Source: Promethearchaeota archaeon (lineage in GTDB: Archaea > Asgardarchaeota > Lokiarchaeia > Sigyniarchaeales > SOKP01). From it: 64,000 nt of DNA. A program made the translations under genes and the position numbers. Of the stretch, positions 46,834 through 56,555 are shown piece by piece. The notes below the pieces were generated by a model. It saw only the letters and a program-made list of their open reading frames with translations. It did not search any database and had not been told where the DNA came from. The stretch spans positions 1 through 64,000 of the forward strand of contig JAHLWP010000016.1 of the NCBI GenBank assembly GCA_019057865.1, written 5' to 3'. Numbering within the stretch: position 1 is the first letter of the stretch; the number at the start of each line of letters is the position of its first letter.

Positions 46834-47544
46834 TCATTTTAAAAACTCATTTAAATTCATTTGAGTTGTTTGAGATTTTTCAAGCTTTTTAAAAGAGTAC
46901 CCCGATAAATCTGTTATAACTATTTTTATTTTATCGATTACATCCTCAATAGTTAAGTTTTCGGTTTCTATTTTGAAAACATTTTGTTTTTTTAATAAAA
47001 ATTGATTATAATAAGAAAGAATTTTGATAAGGTATTCTTTATCAGCTTCATTCCATTCTAATCTAACTGCTTCAATTGATCCTCTTTGAATTATACGTCG
47101 TAAAATTGTATTTGGGTTAGCATATAAATAAATTATATAATCCTCTTTCCATTTGATAGAATTATATGTGTCTAAAATAAGCTTATAGTCTTTTTCTTTT
47201 AAATTTAAACTTTTGGAATATATTAATACGCATAGAGGTGTTCTGTCTAAAATCATTACTCTACCATTATATTTATTATCGTAATTCACGATACTTTGAT
47301 TTCTTCTGATGAATTGTTGAAGAAAATGAAGTTCACTTCTAAATCCAATTTGTTTGTCTGAAGAACCAAAGGGAAAAGGTGGATTTTTTTTATATCTTTC
47401 AGGGAAAAATTTAAATTTATTATTATCTATAACCATTTTTTTAAGAAGATTAAATACAGAGGTTTTACCAACTCCATGTGCTCCTGCAATAGAGATTATA
47501 ATATTATCTTTACTGGCTCTATTTCTATAAATTCTTTTGCTCAA
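46834..47544 (-). CDS. Deoxynucleoside-kinase-like P-loop protein
   Basis: 236 aa. P-loop GAHGVGKTSV near residues 20-29, RVMILDRTPLCVLIYSKSLN as the DR-type catalytic motif, and IYLYANPNTILRRIIQRGSI as the arginine-rich lid, as in deoxynucleoside or thymidylate kinases. It could phosphorylate nucleosides; substrate not predictable. Stands between Roadblock and a CPBP protein on the same strand, with 85- and 128-bp gaps. Confidence 0.75.
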   Translation of the reverse strand: MSKRIYRNRASKDNIIISIAGAHGVGKTSVFNLLKKMVIDNNKFKFFPERYKKNPPFPFGSSDKQIGFRSELHFLQQFIRRNQSIVNYDNKYNGRVMILDRTPLCVLIYSKSLNLKEKDYKLILDTYNSIKWKEDYIIYLYANPNTILRRIIQRGSIEAVRLEWNEADKEYLIKILSYYNQFLLKKQNVFKIETENLTIEDVIDKIKIVITDLSGYSFKKLEKSQTTQMNLNEFLK

Positions 47545-47672
47545 TCTTTTTTACTCCAAACTGCGAAGATTATATCCTATTAGGTATAGTTATGGTTTTA
47601 AATAATAGCACTAGAGATTATTGATTTTTTTATTATTAAAATTTTATATTTAAGGGATAATGAATACTTCTT

Positions 47673-48755
47673 TTAAAGAACTAGAAAAATTACTATCAGA
47701 AGATTGTAAAAAATACTTGCTATAATTGTATTGTATAAATTTTTGTTTATTTCATATAATAATCCTAAAATCGTGAAGATTATAAAATTTACATAAAAAT
47801 ACCCTAATCCTATAGGAAAAGAAAATAACAACATTAAAACAGAATATATCAATGCAACAAAAAGAATAACTTTAAAATCATTCTTAAATCTCTCTTTTAG
47901 GGTGTTATGTAGAACTCCTCTAAATACAATTTCAGTTGAAAAACTACCTAAGCTTAAAAGAATTGTAAGTAATGCAATTAATAGAAAATCAGCATCTCGT
48001 ATAATTGAATTTTGTTCTTCAATAGTTTCTTTTATTTCAAAAAAATCCAGACCCCGATCAGATATAAGATCAATTAAGTAACCTGAAAAATAATTAATTA
48101 GGAATAAACATAATCCAACTAAAACGCCAATTAACAGTGCTAAAATAAACTTCTTAAATTCTGAAATTAAGCCTAATTTCTTATAACTATGTTTTTTGGA
48201 ATATATATACCATAAAGGGTATATGCCAAATAATAATTCTGGAATTTGACTTAATAGAATAATGTTCATATTGAGCTCTATTTTAGTAGCTTCTGTTTGA
48301 AACGCTATAATAGTAAAAAGTAGAAAATAAATAATGATTAAAATATATAAGCAATTTCCAAAAATGTTAATACCTTCTTTCAAATTCCATGTATCTTTCT
48401 TTAATATGAATTTTTGTTCGACTTCAAATTTTTTATTGGTAAAAATTAAACCAGGTTTTTTTTGAATCATTAATTTTTTTTGTTCAGATATTTTCTCTAA
48501 CATAGTATTACATATTGGACATTGATCTAAAACACTAGATGTAATTATAGAACCACAACCAGAACATTTTCGGGTAATTTGGATTTTCTCGCCAACAACA
48601 GGTCTTCTTACAATTTGTTGTTTAACTTCTTTTTTTTCTGGCTTTATTTTCAAAACTAACTTACCACAATTAGGGCAATATATTCTTCCTTCTTCTATAT
48701 ATTTTCCACAAAAGACGCAATACTTAGCTCTCTTCTCTTCGTTATCTTCAGACAT
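47673..48755 (-). CDS. Double zinc-ribbon + CPBP-type membrane protein
   Basis: 360 aa. N-terminal zinc ribbons YCVFCGKYIEEGRIYCPNCG and CSGCGSIITSSVLDQCPIC, a linker, then eight or so membrane helices with STEIVFRGVLHNTL, a CPBP/CAAX protease motif in which the first Glu of EExxxR is Thr. The later motifs lack a clear histidine (FYNLL), so protease activity is doubtful. Resembles multi-domain Asgard membrane proteins of unknown role. Confidence 0.7.
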   Translation of the reverse strand: MSEDNEEKRAKYCVFCGKYIEEGRIYCPNCGKLVLKIKPEKKEVKQQIVRRPVVGEKIQITRKCSGCGSIITSSVLDQCPICNTMLEKISEQKKLMIQKKPGLIFTNKKFEVEQKFILKKDTWNLKEGINIFGNCLYILIIIYFLLFTIIAFQTEATKIELNMNIILLSQIPELLFGIYPLWYIYSKKHSYKKLGLISEFKKFILALLIGVLVGLCLFLINYFSGYLIDLISDRGLDFFEIKETIEEQNSIIRDADFLLIALLTILLSLGSFSTEIVFRGVLHNTLKERFKNDFKVILFVALIYSVLMLLFSFPIGLGYFYVNFIIFTILGLLYEINKNLYNTIIASIFYNLLIVIFLVL

Positions 48756-48913
48756 TATTCACTGTAATCAGAAAGATTAAATTAACAATAAAATCTAATA
48801 AAAATATTTTTTCTTTATTTTATTTTGTAAAATATATAAACTAAGAATTATATAATTTATGATTATATATTAAATAACTATAAGGAGTAAAGGAAGGAAA
48901 GAAGGGAAGAAAA

Positions 48914-49300
48914 TTGTTAAAAAAATTATTTAAAAAACGAATACATGAAATATTAGAGAAATACAATGATAAAAATGCTCTAATCATTGATGAAATTTCT
49001 AATTTTTTTGGACAAGAATCCTTAGGAGTATTGAAAGTACGTGGAAATGGTGTTTTAATTCTCACAGAAGAAGAGCTATTCTTTGAAATGTGGAAACCTA
49101 AAAAAGAGCTATTGATTCCTATTAAAACTATCATTGAAATTACAAATTCAAAATCACATATGCATAGATCTGTGTTTAGACCACTTTTAAAAGTAATATT
49201 TAAGAATGAGAATAATGAAGTTGATTCAGCTGCTTGGTATGTACGCAATTTAGATCATTGGAATGAAATATTAAATAAATTAATCAATAAAAATATATAA
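48914..49300 (+). CDS. Small PH/GRAM-like protein
   Basis: 128 aa, TTG start after GGGAAG. The core SLGVLKVRGNGVLILTEEEL, FFEMWKPKKELLIPIKTIIE and KVIFKNENNEVDSAAWYVRN has the strand pattern of bacterial PH/GRAM domains with a final helix WNEILNKLINK. A basic N-terminal helix could touch membranes. PH-like domains bind lipids or proteins; function unknown. Confidence 0.6.
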   Translation: MLKKLFKKRIHEILEKYNDKNALIIDEISNFFGQESLGVLKVRGNGVLILTEEELFFEMWKPKKELLIPIKTIIEITNSKSHMHRSVFRPLLKVIFKNENNEVDSAAWYVRNLDHWNEILNKLINKNI

Positions 49301-49308
49301 GCTTCTAA

Positions 49309-50574
49309 TTATTCATTATTCATTTTCTCAGTATGAATTTTCAATTTTTTTTTAGTTATATTATATAATTCCATTAACAATAATCCTTGATAATATGTGA
49401 TTGAGTCAAAATAACCCTCTCCTAAATCAGACTTCCCTGCGTAAACTAAAGCAATTTGAGCATTAAGCGCCGCTTTCATTATAAGTTCTACGCCTTTATA
49501 TATTAAATTAGGACTCCACATCCCTTTTTCTGGATTTGCCCACCAAGTGGGACAAGAATAAAGACATTTATCATAGAACCACCGAGCTGTTGTATAATAA
49601 TGTTTAATTTCCCAATTTTGTATTATATCGATATCATCTACTAAATAAATAAGATTATTCATACTTCGCATGATTTTCCAATAATATTTATGAATATTGT
49701 TCTCAGGATGATTCCATAAAGGATAGGGAATCCCTACTTTTATATCCTCAATAGTAGTGCTCCAACTTGATTCCCTTGGGACGATTTTTTCCTCTGCGAT
49801 AGGAAAATATTTATCCAAATCTGAAATAAATACTATTTCAATATCATTATTCTCATTAATAATTTCCAAAGTTTTACCTAAAAAAGTCTTCTCGTATTTT
49901 TTTATGTGATGTCCGAATGTTTCACCATCCATAGCCGTAATTATATAACTATTATTCTTATAATCCTGTTTTTTGTCCTTATACATAATATTTAATTCCT
50001 TAACGAATTCCTTAGTACTAATTGATTTAAAAGCAATTTTGTTACTCAAGATTTCATCTCTAAAAAAAAGCTGTAACCCATTTGGAGATTTATATATCCT
50101 ATCATATGGCCACTCAATAGGACAAGCAATTCCACTTACTATTACCCATTTATAACCTAAATCTCGTATGAATTTAGCAACCCCTCCTGAGATTGCCATT
50201 TCTGGTGGAAAAAAACCTTTTCTTTGCCAACGACCGAATTCTTTTCTATTTAAATCCTCATTAATTTGAATTTGATGTTGAGTTTCTTTAATAGGGATTA
50301 ATGGAAGAATAGGATGAAACTTTGCTGTTCCGACGATTTCAATTTTATTTTCTGAAACTAAATTCTTTATTAAATCCATAGTATCACCTAATTCATATTC
50401 ATAAAGCAATTCAATAAGAACACCATTAATATTTAAGCAAAATTTGGCATTTTCATGATCTTCAATAATGGAAAATAAAGGTTTGTAACATTCTTTGTCA
50501 ATTGTTTTTAAAATTTCGATCTCTTGGTTTGGTGGTTGATAAACATGAATAAGAGGTGCCCAATAAGTGACCAA
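49309..50574 (-). CDS. Glycoside hydrolase family 57 protein
   Basis: 421 aa with GH57 motifs: WAPLIHVYQPPNQE at the start, the nucleophile Glu in GFFPPEMAISGGVA (about 127), and the acid/base Asp in ITAMDGETFGHHIKKYE (about 214). Family members are amylases, amylopullulanases or branching enzymes. TTG start with GGTG 7 nt before it. Together with the glycogen synthase at 58569 it suggests alpha-glucan metabolism. Confidence 0.85.
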   Translation of the reverse strand: MVTYWAPLIHVYQPPNQEIEILKTIDKECYKPLFSIIEDHENAKFCLNINGVLIELLYEYELGDTMDLIKNLVSENKIEIVGTAKFHPILPLIPIKETQHQIQINEDLNRKEFGRWQRKGFFPPEMAISGGVAKFIRDLGYKWVIVSGIACPIEWPYDRIYKSPNGLQLFFRDEILSNKIAFKSISTKEFVKELNIMYKDKKQDYKNNSYIITAMDGETFGHHIKKYEKTFLGKTLEIINENNDIEIVFISDLDKYFPIAEEKIVPRESSWSTTIEDIKVGIPYPLWNHPENNIHKYYWKIMRSMNNLIYLVDDIDIIQNWEIKHYYTTARWFYDKCLYSCPTWWANPEKGMWSPNLIYKGVELIMKAALNAQIALVYAGKSDLGEGYFDSITYYQGLLLMELYNITKKKLKIHTEKMNNE

Positions 50575-50629
50575 TTAATTACACCTTTTTTTAAATAATT
50601 GTAATTTAATTTTCAATATAAGTAAATAT

Positions 50630-51745
50630 TTATTTTTCAAGAATTGTTTCTTTTATTGCTGTGCCAAAATGAGTGGCGCCAGGTCCGATATGGACTAATA
50701 CTTCATCTCCAACCTTAATATCTACAACGGATTTGGCATTACCGTTAATATCGATTAAACGTATAGTTTCTGCATTTTGACATATACAATAAATTGGAAT
50801 TGTTATATCTCCTTTTGATACTTCTAATTCAAATCTGAGCATTGGACGCGTTTCGATTTTCACCCTTCCTACTGATACAATTCTAGCATCACCATTACTG
50901 CTAACTGCTAATACTCTATCCCCACCTTTTAATTCACTCAGATATTTAGTACGATATATCTTCTCGGGATCATCATTATGTACTAAGATATAGGCGGATA
51001 CATCTCCAGCATTAACCCTAAACGGTCTGGAAGCTACGAATTGTGTTTCAAAAACCTCAGCATGAATTAAGCAGAATCCTGTTGCGGTAGAACCCACAAG
51101 AAATCCCTCCCCGGGATGAAGGAGAGAAGTTGTATCAACACACACTCGATCGCTTTCAGGTATACTATTGATGTTAATGACTCTTGCTGCTGTTAAATCA
51201 ATTTTGAATGAAATAAATAATAACTTTTTTAATTCAACCAACTCATTTACATTATTAGGCTTAATTAAAATTCCATCAACACCAATTTCAAGTGTCTTTA
51301 ACATTAATTCAGCTTCTTTAACATTCTCCACTTCAGCAATCAATTCTGTTTCATGTGAATGCATTTCTGCTATAAGATTTTCAAATGGAATAATTTTCCA
51401 ATTTCTTGTAGAAATAATAATCAGATCTATTTTCCCTGTTTTCGAGAGTTCTACTACTTCTCTCTCATCTTCCTTTGATTTTAATTTTTTATAAAAACCT
51501 ATATTTTCTCCAGAAATTCTTTTTTCTGCTAACTTCTTTTGTAATTCTTCTTTATTTTCATAGATCGTATATTTAGCAGGTACTTCAAGATCTTTTGTGA
51601 AAATAGTAATACGCTCAATTCCCTTGAACTCAGAAAAAGTAGACTCAGTAACCAGAAAATTTAGAAAATTTTTATTAAATGCCTCTTGAACTAATTCCTT
51701 GAAACTGCTACTTCTAGTTTCAAAGTTTATTATAATTTTTTTCAT
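50630..51745 (-). CDS. aroB': Archaeal 3-dehydroquinate synthase II
   Basis: 371 aa of the archaeal AroB' family that makes 3-dehydroquinate from amino-5,6-dideoxyketohexulosonic acid. Signatures: ESDRVCVDTTSLLHPGEG, VGSTATGFCLIHAEVFET, FRVNAGDVSAYILV and GPGATHFGTAIKET. First dedicated step of aromatic amino-acid synthesis in archaea lacking DAHP synthase. Complete. Confidence 0.93.
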   Translation of the reverse strand: MKKIIINFETRSSSFKELVQEAFNKNFLNFLVTESTFSEFKGIERITIFTKDLEVPAKYTIYENKEELQKKLAEKRISGENIGFYKKLKSKEDEREVVELSKTGKIDLIIISTRNWKIIPFENLIAEMHSHETELIAEVENVKEAELMLKTLEIGVDGILIKPNNVNELVELKKLLFISFKIDLTAARVININSIPESDRVCVDTTSLLHPGEGFLVGSTATGFCLIHAEVFETQFVASRPFRVNAGDVSAYILVHNDDPEKIYRTKYLSELKGGDRVLAVSSNGDARIVSVGRVKIETRPMLRFELEVSKGDITIPIYCICQNAETIRLIDINGNAKSVVDIKVGDEVLVHIGPGATHFGTAIKETILEK

Positions 51746-51895
51746 TATTTTTCAAAATTTGGTCTATGAAAACTTTTTTGATGAGAATTCTTTTATTATA
51801 TTATATTAAATAATATTAAATTTTTAAGCTAGAAAAATCATATATTTCATAAAATAGATAATATTATGAATTAATTATGAAACTCTGGAGTTGAG

Positions 51896-52549
51896 ATGCT
51901 TATAGGACTCAAGAAAAAATTATTCCCCCGGAAAAGTAAAGAAAAAGATGATTTAGTCTCTAAAGCAAAAGGTCATATTCATAGATTGAATGTAATGAAT
52001 AAAAATTATAGCCGACGTGCTGAGATTAATCGTAAAAATGCCAAAATTGCATTGAAACGTGGAGAAAAAGATCGTGCGAAGAATTATCTTATTCAATACA
52101 AGGCTTATCAAGCCAAGGTTGATAGATCCAATAATATTAGAGCAAAAATCGAAAGACAAATTCAAGCAATAGAAGAGGGTGTTTTAATATCGAAAACTGG
52201 TGATATATTTGGAGGGATAAGAGATGAATTGGAATATATTGCCACTAAAGCTTCCCCTGCTAAAGTTGCTGAAATCGCAGAAGATTCTGAAGCATATGTA
52301 GCAGAAATTGAAGAAGCAGCAGATATTTTAGCGGGAGATCCTGAGATAGATCTTGCAATTGATGTTACAGAAGAATTAAATCAATTGGAAACGGAAATAC
52401 TCCTTGATCAAGGAGGTACAATGCCCAAAGTTCCCGCAGATGATTTACAATACATTCCTGAATACGAAGAACTTGAAGAAGAAGAGATGAAATCAAAAGA
52501 AAAGCTTAAGGATGAGATCGATAAACTACGCAAAGAATTACAAGGCTAA
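51896..52549 (+). CDS. ESCRT-III (Snf7-like) protein
   Basis: 217 aa with the ESCRT-III shape: a basic N-terminal half (KSKEKDDLVSKAKGHIHRLN, YSRRAEINRKNAKIALKRGE, the alpha1-alpha2 hairpin), a linker and an acidic C-terminal half (EEAADILAGDPEIDLAIDVT) ending KLKDEIDKLRKELQG, a possible MIM-type helix for Vps4. Asgard ESCRT-III proteins form membrane-remodelling filaments for division or budding. GGAGTTGAG precedes the ATG. Convergent with the 698-aa zinc-finger gene. No Vps4 in the window. Confidence 0.85.
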   Translation: MLIGLKKKLFPRKSKEKDDLVSKAKGHIHRLNVMNKNYSRRAEINRKNAKIALKRGEKDRAKNYLIQYKAYQAKVDRSNNIRAKIERQIQAIEEGVLISKTGDIFGGIRDELEYIATKASPAKVAEIAEDSEAYVAEIEEAADILAGDPEIDLAIDVTEELNQLETEILLDQGGTMPKVPADDLQYIPEYEELEEEEMKSKEKLKDEIDKLRKELQG

Positions 52550-52614
52550 TTCTTTTGGTACAATAATCGATTTGAAGCTTATTATATTATCATTTAGCTG
52601 GGTTATAATAAAAT

Positions 52615-54711
52615 TCAAGTGAAGTATCTTTTATTATCAAAATTTCTATTATTTTTCTTTATCGCCTCGATTTCTTCTAATTCTTCTTTTAAAGATTCAC
52701 TTTTATTTTCAATTAAATATATTTCTTTTTGTAGATTCTTAAAAGTTCTAAAATAATCAATCTCTGAAATAATTCCTTGATCAAATTTTGCATCAAGTGT
52801 TTTTAATGTTTCTTTTAGACTATATCTATCTTTATTTAATTCAAATAACTTTTCACGTTTTTCTTTATCGAGTTTAAATATTTTTCTATTACTTTTATAA
52901 GTATTTTCTGTTGGAAGATTCTCTGGATCAAATAAATCAGATAAATGATTTCTATTATAATCTGTATAATCCGATATCGGATTGGAATAACGATTTGTAG
53001 ATGCTGTATTATAGAATTCAGGATTTATGAAATTCGGGTGATCTGGAGTGGGGAGATTGAATTTTTGTGCCTGCCCTAATTTTCTCATCAAAAGATTTTT
53101 ATGTCCGAAATCAGAAAACTCATCATTATATAAGTTTGCCCTTTGAGGGCGATAGTTTTGAAATCTATTAGGATTATGAAGATCCTGAATAAAATATTCG
53201 TTTACATCTTGGTCAGATGCTAAATACTGATGTAAAGGGTTTGAATAATAACTCAGATCTACGGGTAATTGAGTAGCTGGACTTCTCACATAAGACGGAT
53301 AAGTAAAACCTGGATAAATTTTTAAATTTTCTGGAAAAAAGTTGCTCTTTAGATTAGTTAAAAATTGTTTTTTAGGCCAAAATTGCTGTAAATTTTGGTT
53401 TTGATGATATGGATATTGATGATGATTTTGATTAGGATGATAATGTATTAGACTGTCTTGGTAATTAATGCGTTGAGCTAATCCTTTATTATAATTACTT
53501 ATATTTTCAAATCCTTTATTGTATTGACATTTTAAGCTAAAGAAAGAGTTGATACTTTCTTCAATAAAATTTATCAAATCATTTAACTCAATATCAATGT
53601 TTTGAAGTTGTGTAGTTGATTTGTTATCTATAATATTAGATTCATCAAAGGTTCTTGCTAAAAGTATGTATTCAATTACTCTTGAAATAGCATTAGGAGG
53701 AAGAGTAAATTCATATTTTCCATATTCAAATTCTAAATATAATTTTTTGAATACTTTACCTTTTTCTCTAATCCTAGTTAAATCACGAACTGGTGCTTTA
53801 AAAGTTAACTCTTGCTTTTTTTTTCCTACTCCATACTTATGAACAAATGAGAGATCTAAATTGGATATAAATAAAATACCCTTATTTTTCTTGAATTTAT
53901 CTTGAGTATTTAATCCATTAATTAATTTTGCATAAATTGCATAGACTGGTTTCTCATTTTCTGCTAAACTTAGAAATTTTTTATAAGTTGAAAAATAAAA
54001 GCTGATTCTGTCAATGAAGTTCAGATTCTTTTCAAAAGGAACCATGCTTTCATTGAAAGTTTTAACATTAGTATTAATGAACTCATTGATTGAATTATAA
54101 TTTCTCAATAGATTTTCCAAAATCCCTTCAATTATAGTTAAATTAGAATTAGGCTGAGAAAAGATATCAAAAAAGTACTCTTTATTCTGATCTAATTGGT
54201 GGAAATGGTGATTTGTTTTTTCATATAAAGTATTTTTTATATAGATAAATAATTTAAAAAGAGCTAATAAATCTGATTCCATTTTAGGGAAATGATAGCA
54301 TTTAATAGGGGGATCTCTGGCTCTATAGATTTCTTGGCGAAGTTTATATAATTTTTGCAATATTTCATTAATAGGGTTAATGAATAAACGTACATCTTTA
54401 ATTGTTTCTAAAAATTTCTTCTCTAATTCTTCTTTTTTTTCATAAATATTTATTATTTGATGTGAATTACATTTTGGGCAAGATTTTAAAACTTGATTTA
54501 CTTTGACAATATTTTCTTTACCACAATCTCTGCATACTTTCTTTTTTTCAGAATCTAAAGTTTCAATATTTCTAGACTTACAATCTTGACAGATAAAAAA
54601 CTCGAATTTATTCTCATGTAAGCAATCAGAACAACTAGATATACCACACTCTTGGCAATAATAAGCTATTTTAACATAACTGTGACAAAATCGGCACATT
54701 TGTTCTGACAT
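52615..54711 (-). CDS. Zinc-finger, coiled-coil and PH-like multidomain protein
   Basis: 698 aa. Two or three zinc knuckles at 1-95 (MCRFCHSY, CQECGISSCSDCLHE, CQDCKSRN, CRDCGKEN, CPKCNSHQ) are arranged like B-box/FYVE-type treble clefts. A helical region follows, then a PH/GRAM-like domain at about 290-370 (KGILFISNLDLSFVHKYGVG, KLYLEFEYGKYEFTLPPN). Residues 430-600 are low-complexity Asn/Gln/His/Pro/Tyr-rich, and a C-terminal coiled coil ends the chain. It sits convergent to ESCRT-III with a 65-bp gap. It looks like a eukaryotic-style adaptor; function unknown. Confidence 0.65.
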   Translation of the reverse strand: MSEQMCRFCHSYVKIAYYCQECGISSCSDCLHENKFEFFICQDCKSRNIETLDSEKKKVCRDCGKENIVKVNQVLKSCPKCNSHQIINIYEKKEELEKKFLETIKDVRLFINPINEILQKLYKLRQEIYRARDPPIKCYHFPKMESDLLALFKLFIYIKNTLYEKTNHHFHQLDQNKEYFFDIFSQPNSNLTIIEGILENLLRNYNSINEFINTNVKTFNESMVPFEKNLNFIDRISFYFSTYKKFLSLAENEKPVYAIYAKLINGLNTQDKFKKNKGILFISNLDLSFVHKYGVGKKKQELTFKAPVRDLTRIREKGKVFKKLYLEFEYGKYEFTLPPNAISRVIEYILLARTFDESNIIDNKSTTQLQNIDIELNDLINFIEESINSFFSLKCQYNKGFENISNYNKGLAQRINYQDSLIHYHPNQNHHQYPYHQNQNLQQFWPKKQFLTNLKSNFFPENLKIYPGFTYPSYVRSPATQLPVDLSYYSNPLHQYLASDQDVNEYFIQDLHNPNRFQNYRPQRANLYNDEFSDFGHKNLLMRKLGQAQKFNLPTPDHPNFINPEFYNTASTNRYSNPISDYTDYNRNHLSDLFDPENLPTENTYKSNRKIFKLDKEKREKLFELNKDRYSLKETLKTLDAKFDQGIISEIDYFRTFKNLQKEIYLIENKSESLKEELEEIEAIKKNNRNFDNKRYFT

Positions 54712-54929
54712 TTTTATTATAAAACCCAGCCTAATAATATGAAAAAATCTTAAATAAACTATTAATCAAAAAAGAAATATTATCTCATCATCAAAAATAA
54801 GTATAATATTTATGTAATACCTATACAAAGTCAAGAATAATTAATTAAGAACGTAAGTTTGACTATTTTATAAATTTTGAAAACAAGTTAAATGATATTT
54901 ATACTATTTTAAATAGTATTTTAACAACT

Positions 54930-55223
54930 TTATTTGATAATTCTAACTTTAGTACCAAGTGCTTTTCCTGGGACACCTGCTTTTTTAAAATGGGCTCTTA
55001 CAGCACCACTATTTCCATGAGCTCGTGTTATTACTCCCCTCAAATTTTTACCAGTAGGAGTAGTCCAGATTACTGTTCTTCCTATCAATTTATTCGCTTC
55101 TTTTCTAGTTTCAATATTTGGAAATATTAAAATACAGTGTTTAGGATGAATTGTATGGCGCCCTCTCCTATAATTGGAGATAACTCCTTCCAACCCCAAT
55201 AATTCTATTTTATTTGATGCCAT
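54930..55223 (-). CDS. rpl35ae: Ribosomal protein eL33 (L35Ae)
   Basis: 97 aa; YRRGRHTIHPKHCILIFPNI, LIGRTVIWTTPTGKNLRGVI and HGNSGAVRAHFKKAGVPGKA are the eL33 core. Patchily present in archaea. Complete. Confidence 0.93.
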   Translation of the reverse strand: MASNKIELLGLEGVISNYRRGRHTIHPKHCILIFPNIETRKEANKLIGRTVIWTTPTGKNLRGVITRAHGNSGAVRAHFKKAGVPGKALGTKVRIIK

Positions 55224-55345
55224 TTAATAAAACCCATTGATAAGCTTTTATTACCTATTTTTTGTAAAATATTCCAAAACTATTAAGTTTTTTCAATTAT
55301 AATGCAGTTTTTAGAAAAGTAAAATAACTTACTGGAATCTTTTGA

Positions 55346-56503
55346 TTATAATAACTCGAAAGATTTTTCCCAAGCTTCTAAATTTATTGATTCTATTTCA
55401 TTATCAAAATTATCTTCGGATATTTTACCTTCCTGAGTAATTAATTCATTTACTTTTGAAATAAGCTCATTTTCTATATTTATTAGCTCATTTTTCTTAC
55501 TAAATAGTTTATGGGATGCATTTTTACACCATACCCAGTCGAGATTAATTTTTTTATAAGGTCCAGGCTTATAATATTTTTTTTCACCAATTGGAAATGA
55601 ATAAGGCTTATAACTACTCAAGCAAGGAAGAGTTGTGCCTGTAAACCAATGAATTGATTTCTTTCCTTTTCTTAAATGGGATACTTGAGATCCTGTTGAT
55701 TCAAAACCTCCATGCATACAAATTCCAGCCTGATGATCTCTTAAGAATTCCATCATCATCTTAGAAGTGATTTTTCCCTTACTATTATTAAGTAAATATG
55801 TTGCCTTTCCTCCTCTTGAATATTGTACTATTGATGGAGCTGAACCGCAGAAAGTTATAGCAAAATCAAAATCATCATCATCTTTACAATATCCTTTTTC
55901 AATGGCATGCTGAATTATACCTCTTCTCCTGATATCACTATTTCCTCTAATAGAGAGTTCATTTGATATAGATCTTACACCTTTTACTTTTTCAGCAATC
56001 CACCATTCATCAGCAGTCTCCAAAACATAAGCTTCTTCTGGGTCTGCAATTAAAAATGAGTTATGATACATCCAACCTGGATCATCATATGAACAACCTC
56101 CACCTTGTCCATATTTTTCTAATAAGTTAGTAATTATTTCCAAGGCTTGTTTTGCTCTTTTTCCCCTTTCAAGACCTAACCTCAGTAAATCCATCCCTAA
56201 CAATCCAGCGTTTCTCAAGCGTTCATATGTATAAACAGCTTCATTTCCAATTACAACATCATGCTCATTAGCACCCATTTCTGCACCCCACATCCACCAA
56301 GGTTGGCTTAATAAAACTGCTATAGTCTCAGAAACTTGAGGAATCGATATATATGTACATTTTACTTCTTCTCCCATTGAGTGTTCAGTTCTTGGAGCAT
56401 AAGTTATTAATTGAACTTCATTGGAAGGGCGATCTGAGTTTTTTCCAAAGATAACACTACCATCTTTTGTCGAATTCCCTAAAGCAACGAGAGTATCACA
56501 CAT
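55346..56503 (-). CDS. Secernin-like C69-family hydrolase
   Basis: 385 aa starting MCDTLVALGNSTKDGSVIFG, where Cys2 becomes the N-terminal nucleophile, followed by GKNSDRPSNEVQ, GANEHDVVIGNEAVYT and GLLGMDLLRLGLERGKRAKQ. These match the secernin/dipeptidase C69 group of Ntn hydrolases. The substrate is a peptide or amide. Same strand as the M20 gene upstream, 52 bp away. Confidence 0.85.
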   Translation of the reverse strand: MCDTLVALGNSTKDGSVIFGKNSDRPSNEVQLITYAPRTEHSMGEEVKCTYISIPQVSETIAVLLSQPWWMWGAEMGANEHDVVIGNEAVYTYERLRNAGLLGMDLLRLGLERGKRAKQALEIITNLLEKYGQGGGCSYDDPGWMYHNSFLIADPEEAYVLETADEWWIAEKVKGVRSISNELSIRGNSDIRRRGIIQHAIEKGYCKDDDDFDFAITFCGSAPSIVQYSRGGKATYLLNNSKGKITSKMMMEFLRDHQAGICMHGGFESTGSQVSHLRKGKKSIHWFTGTTLPCLSSYKPYSFPIGEKKYYKPGPYKKINLDWVWCKNASHKLFSKKNELINIENELISKVNELITQEGKISEDNFDNEIESINLEAWEKSFELL

Positions 56504-56555
56504 TTTTTCTCATTTTAAAAAACTTTATTAAGTAAAAATATACCTTATTTTTCAG

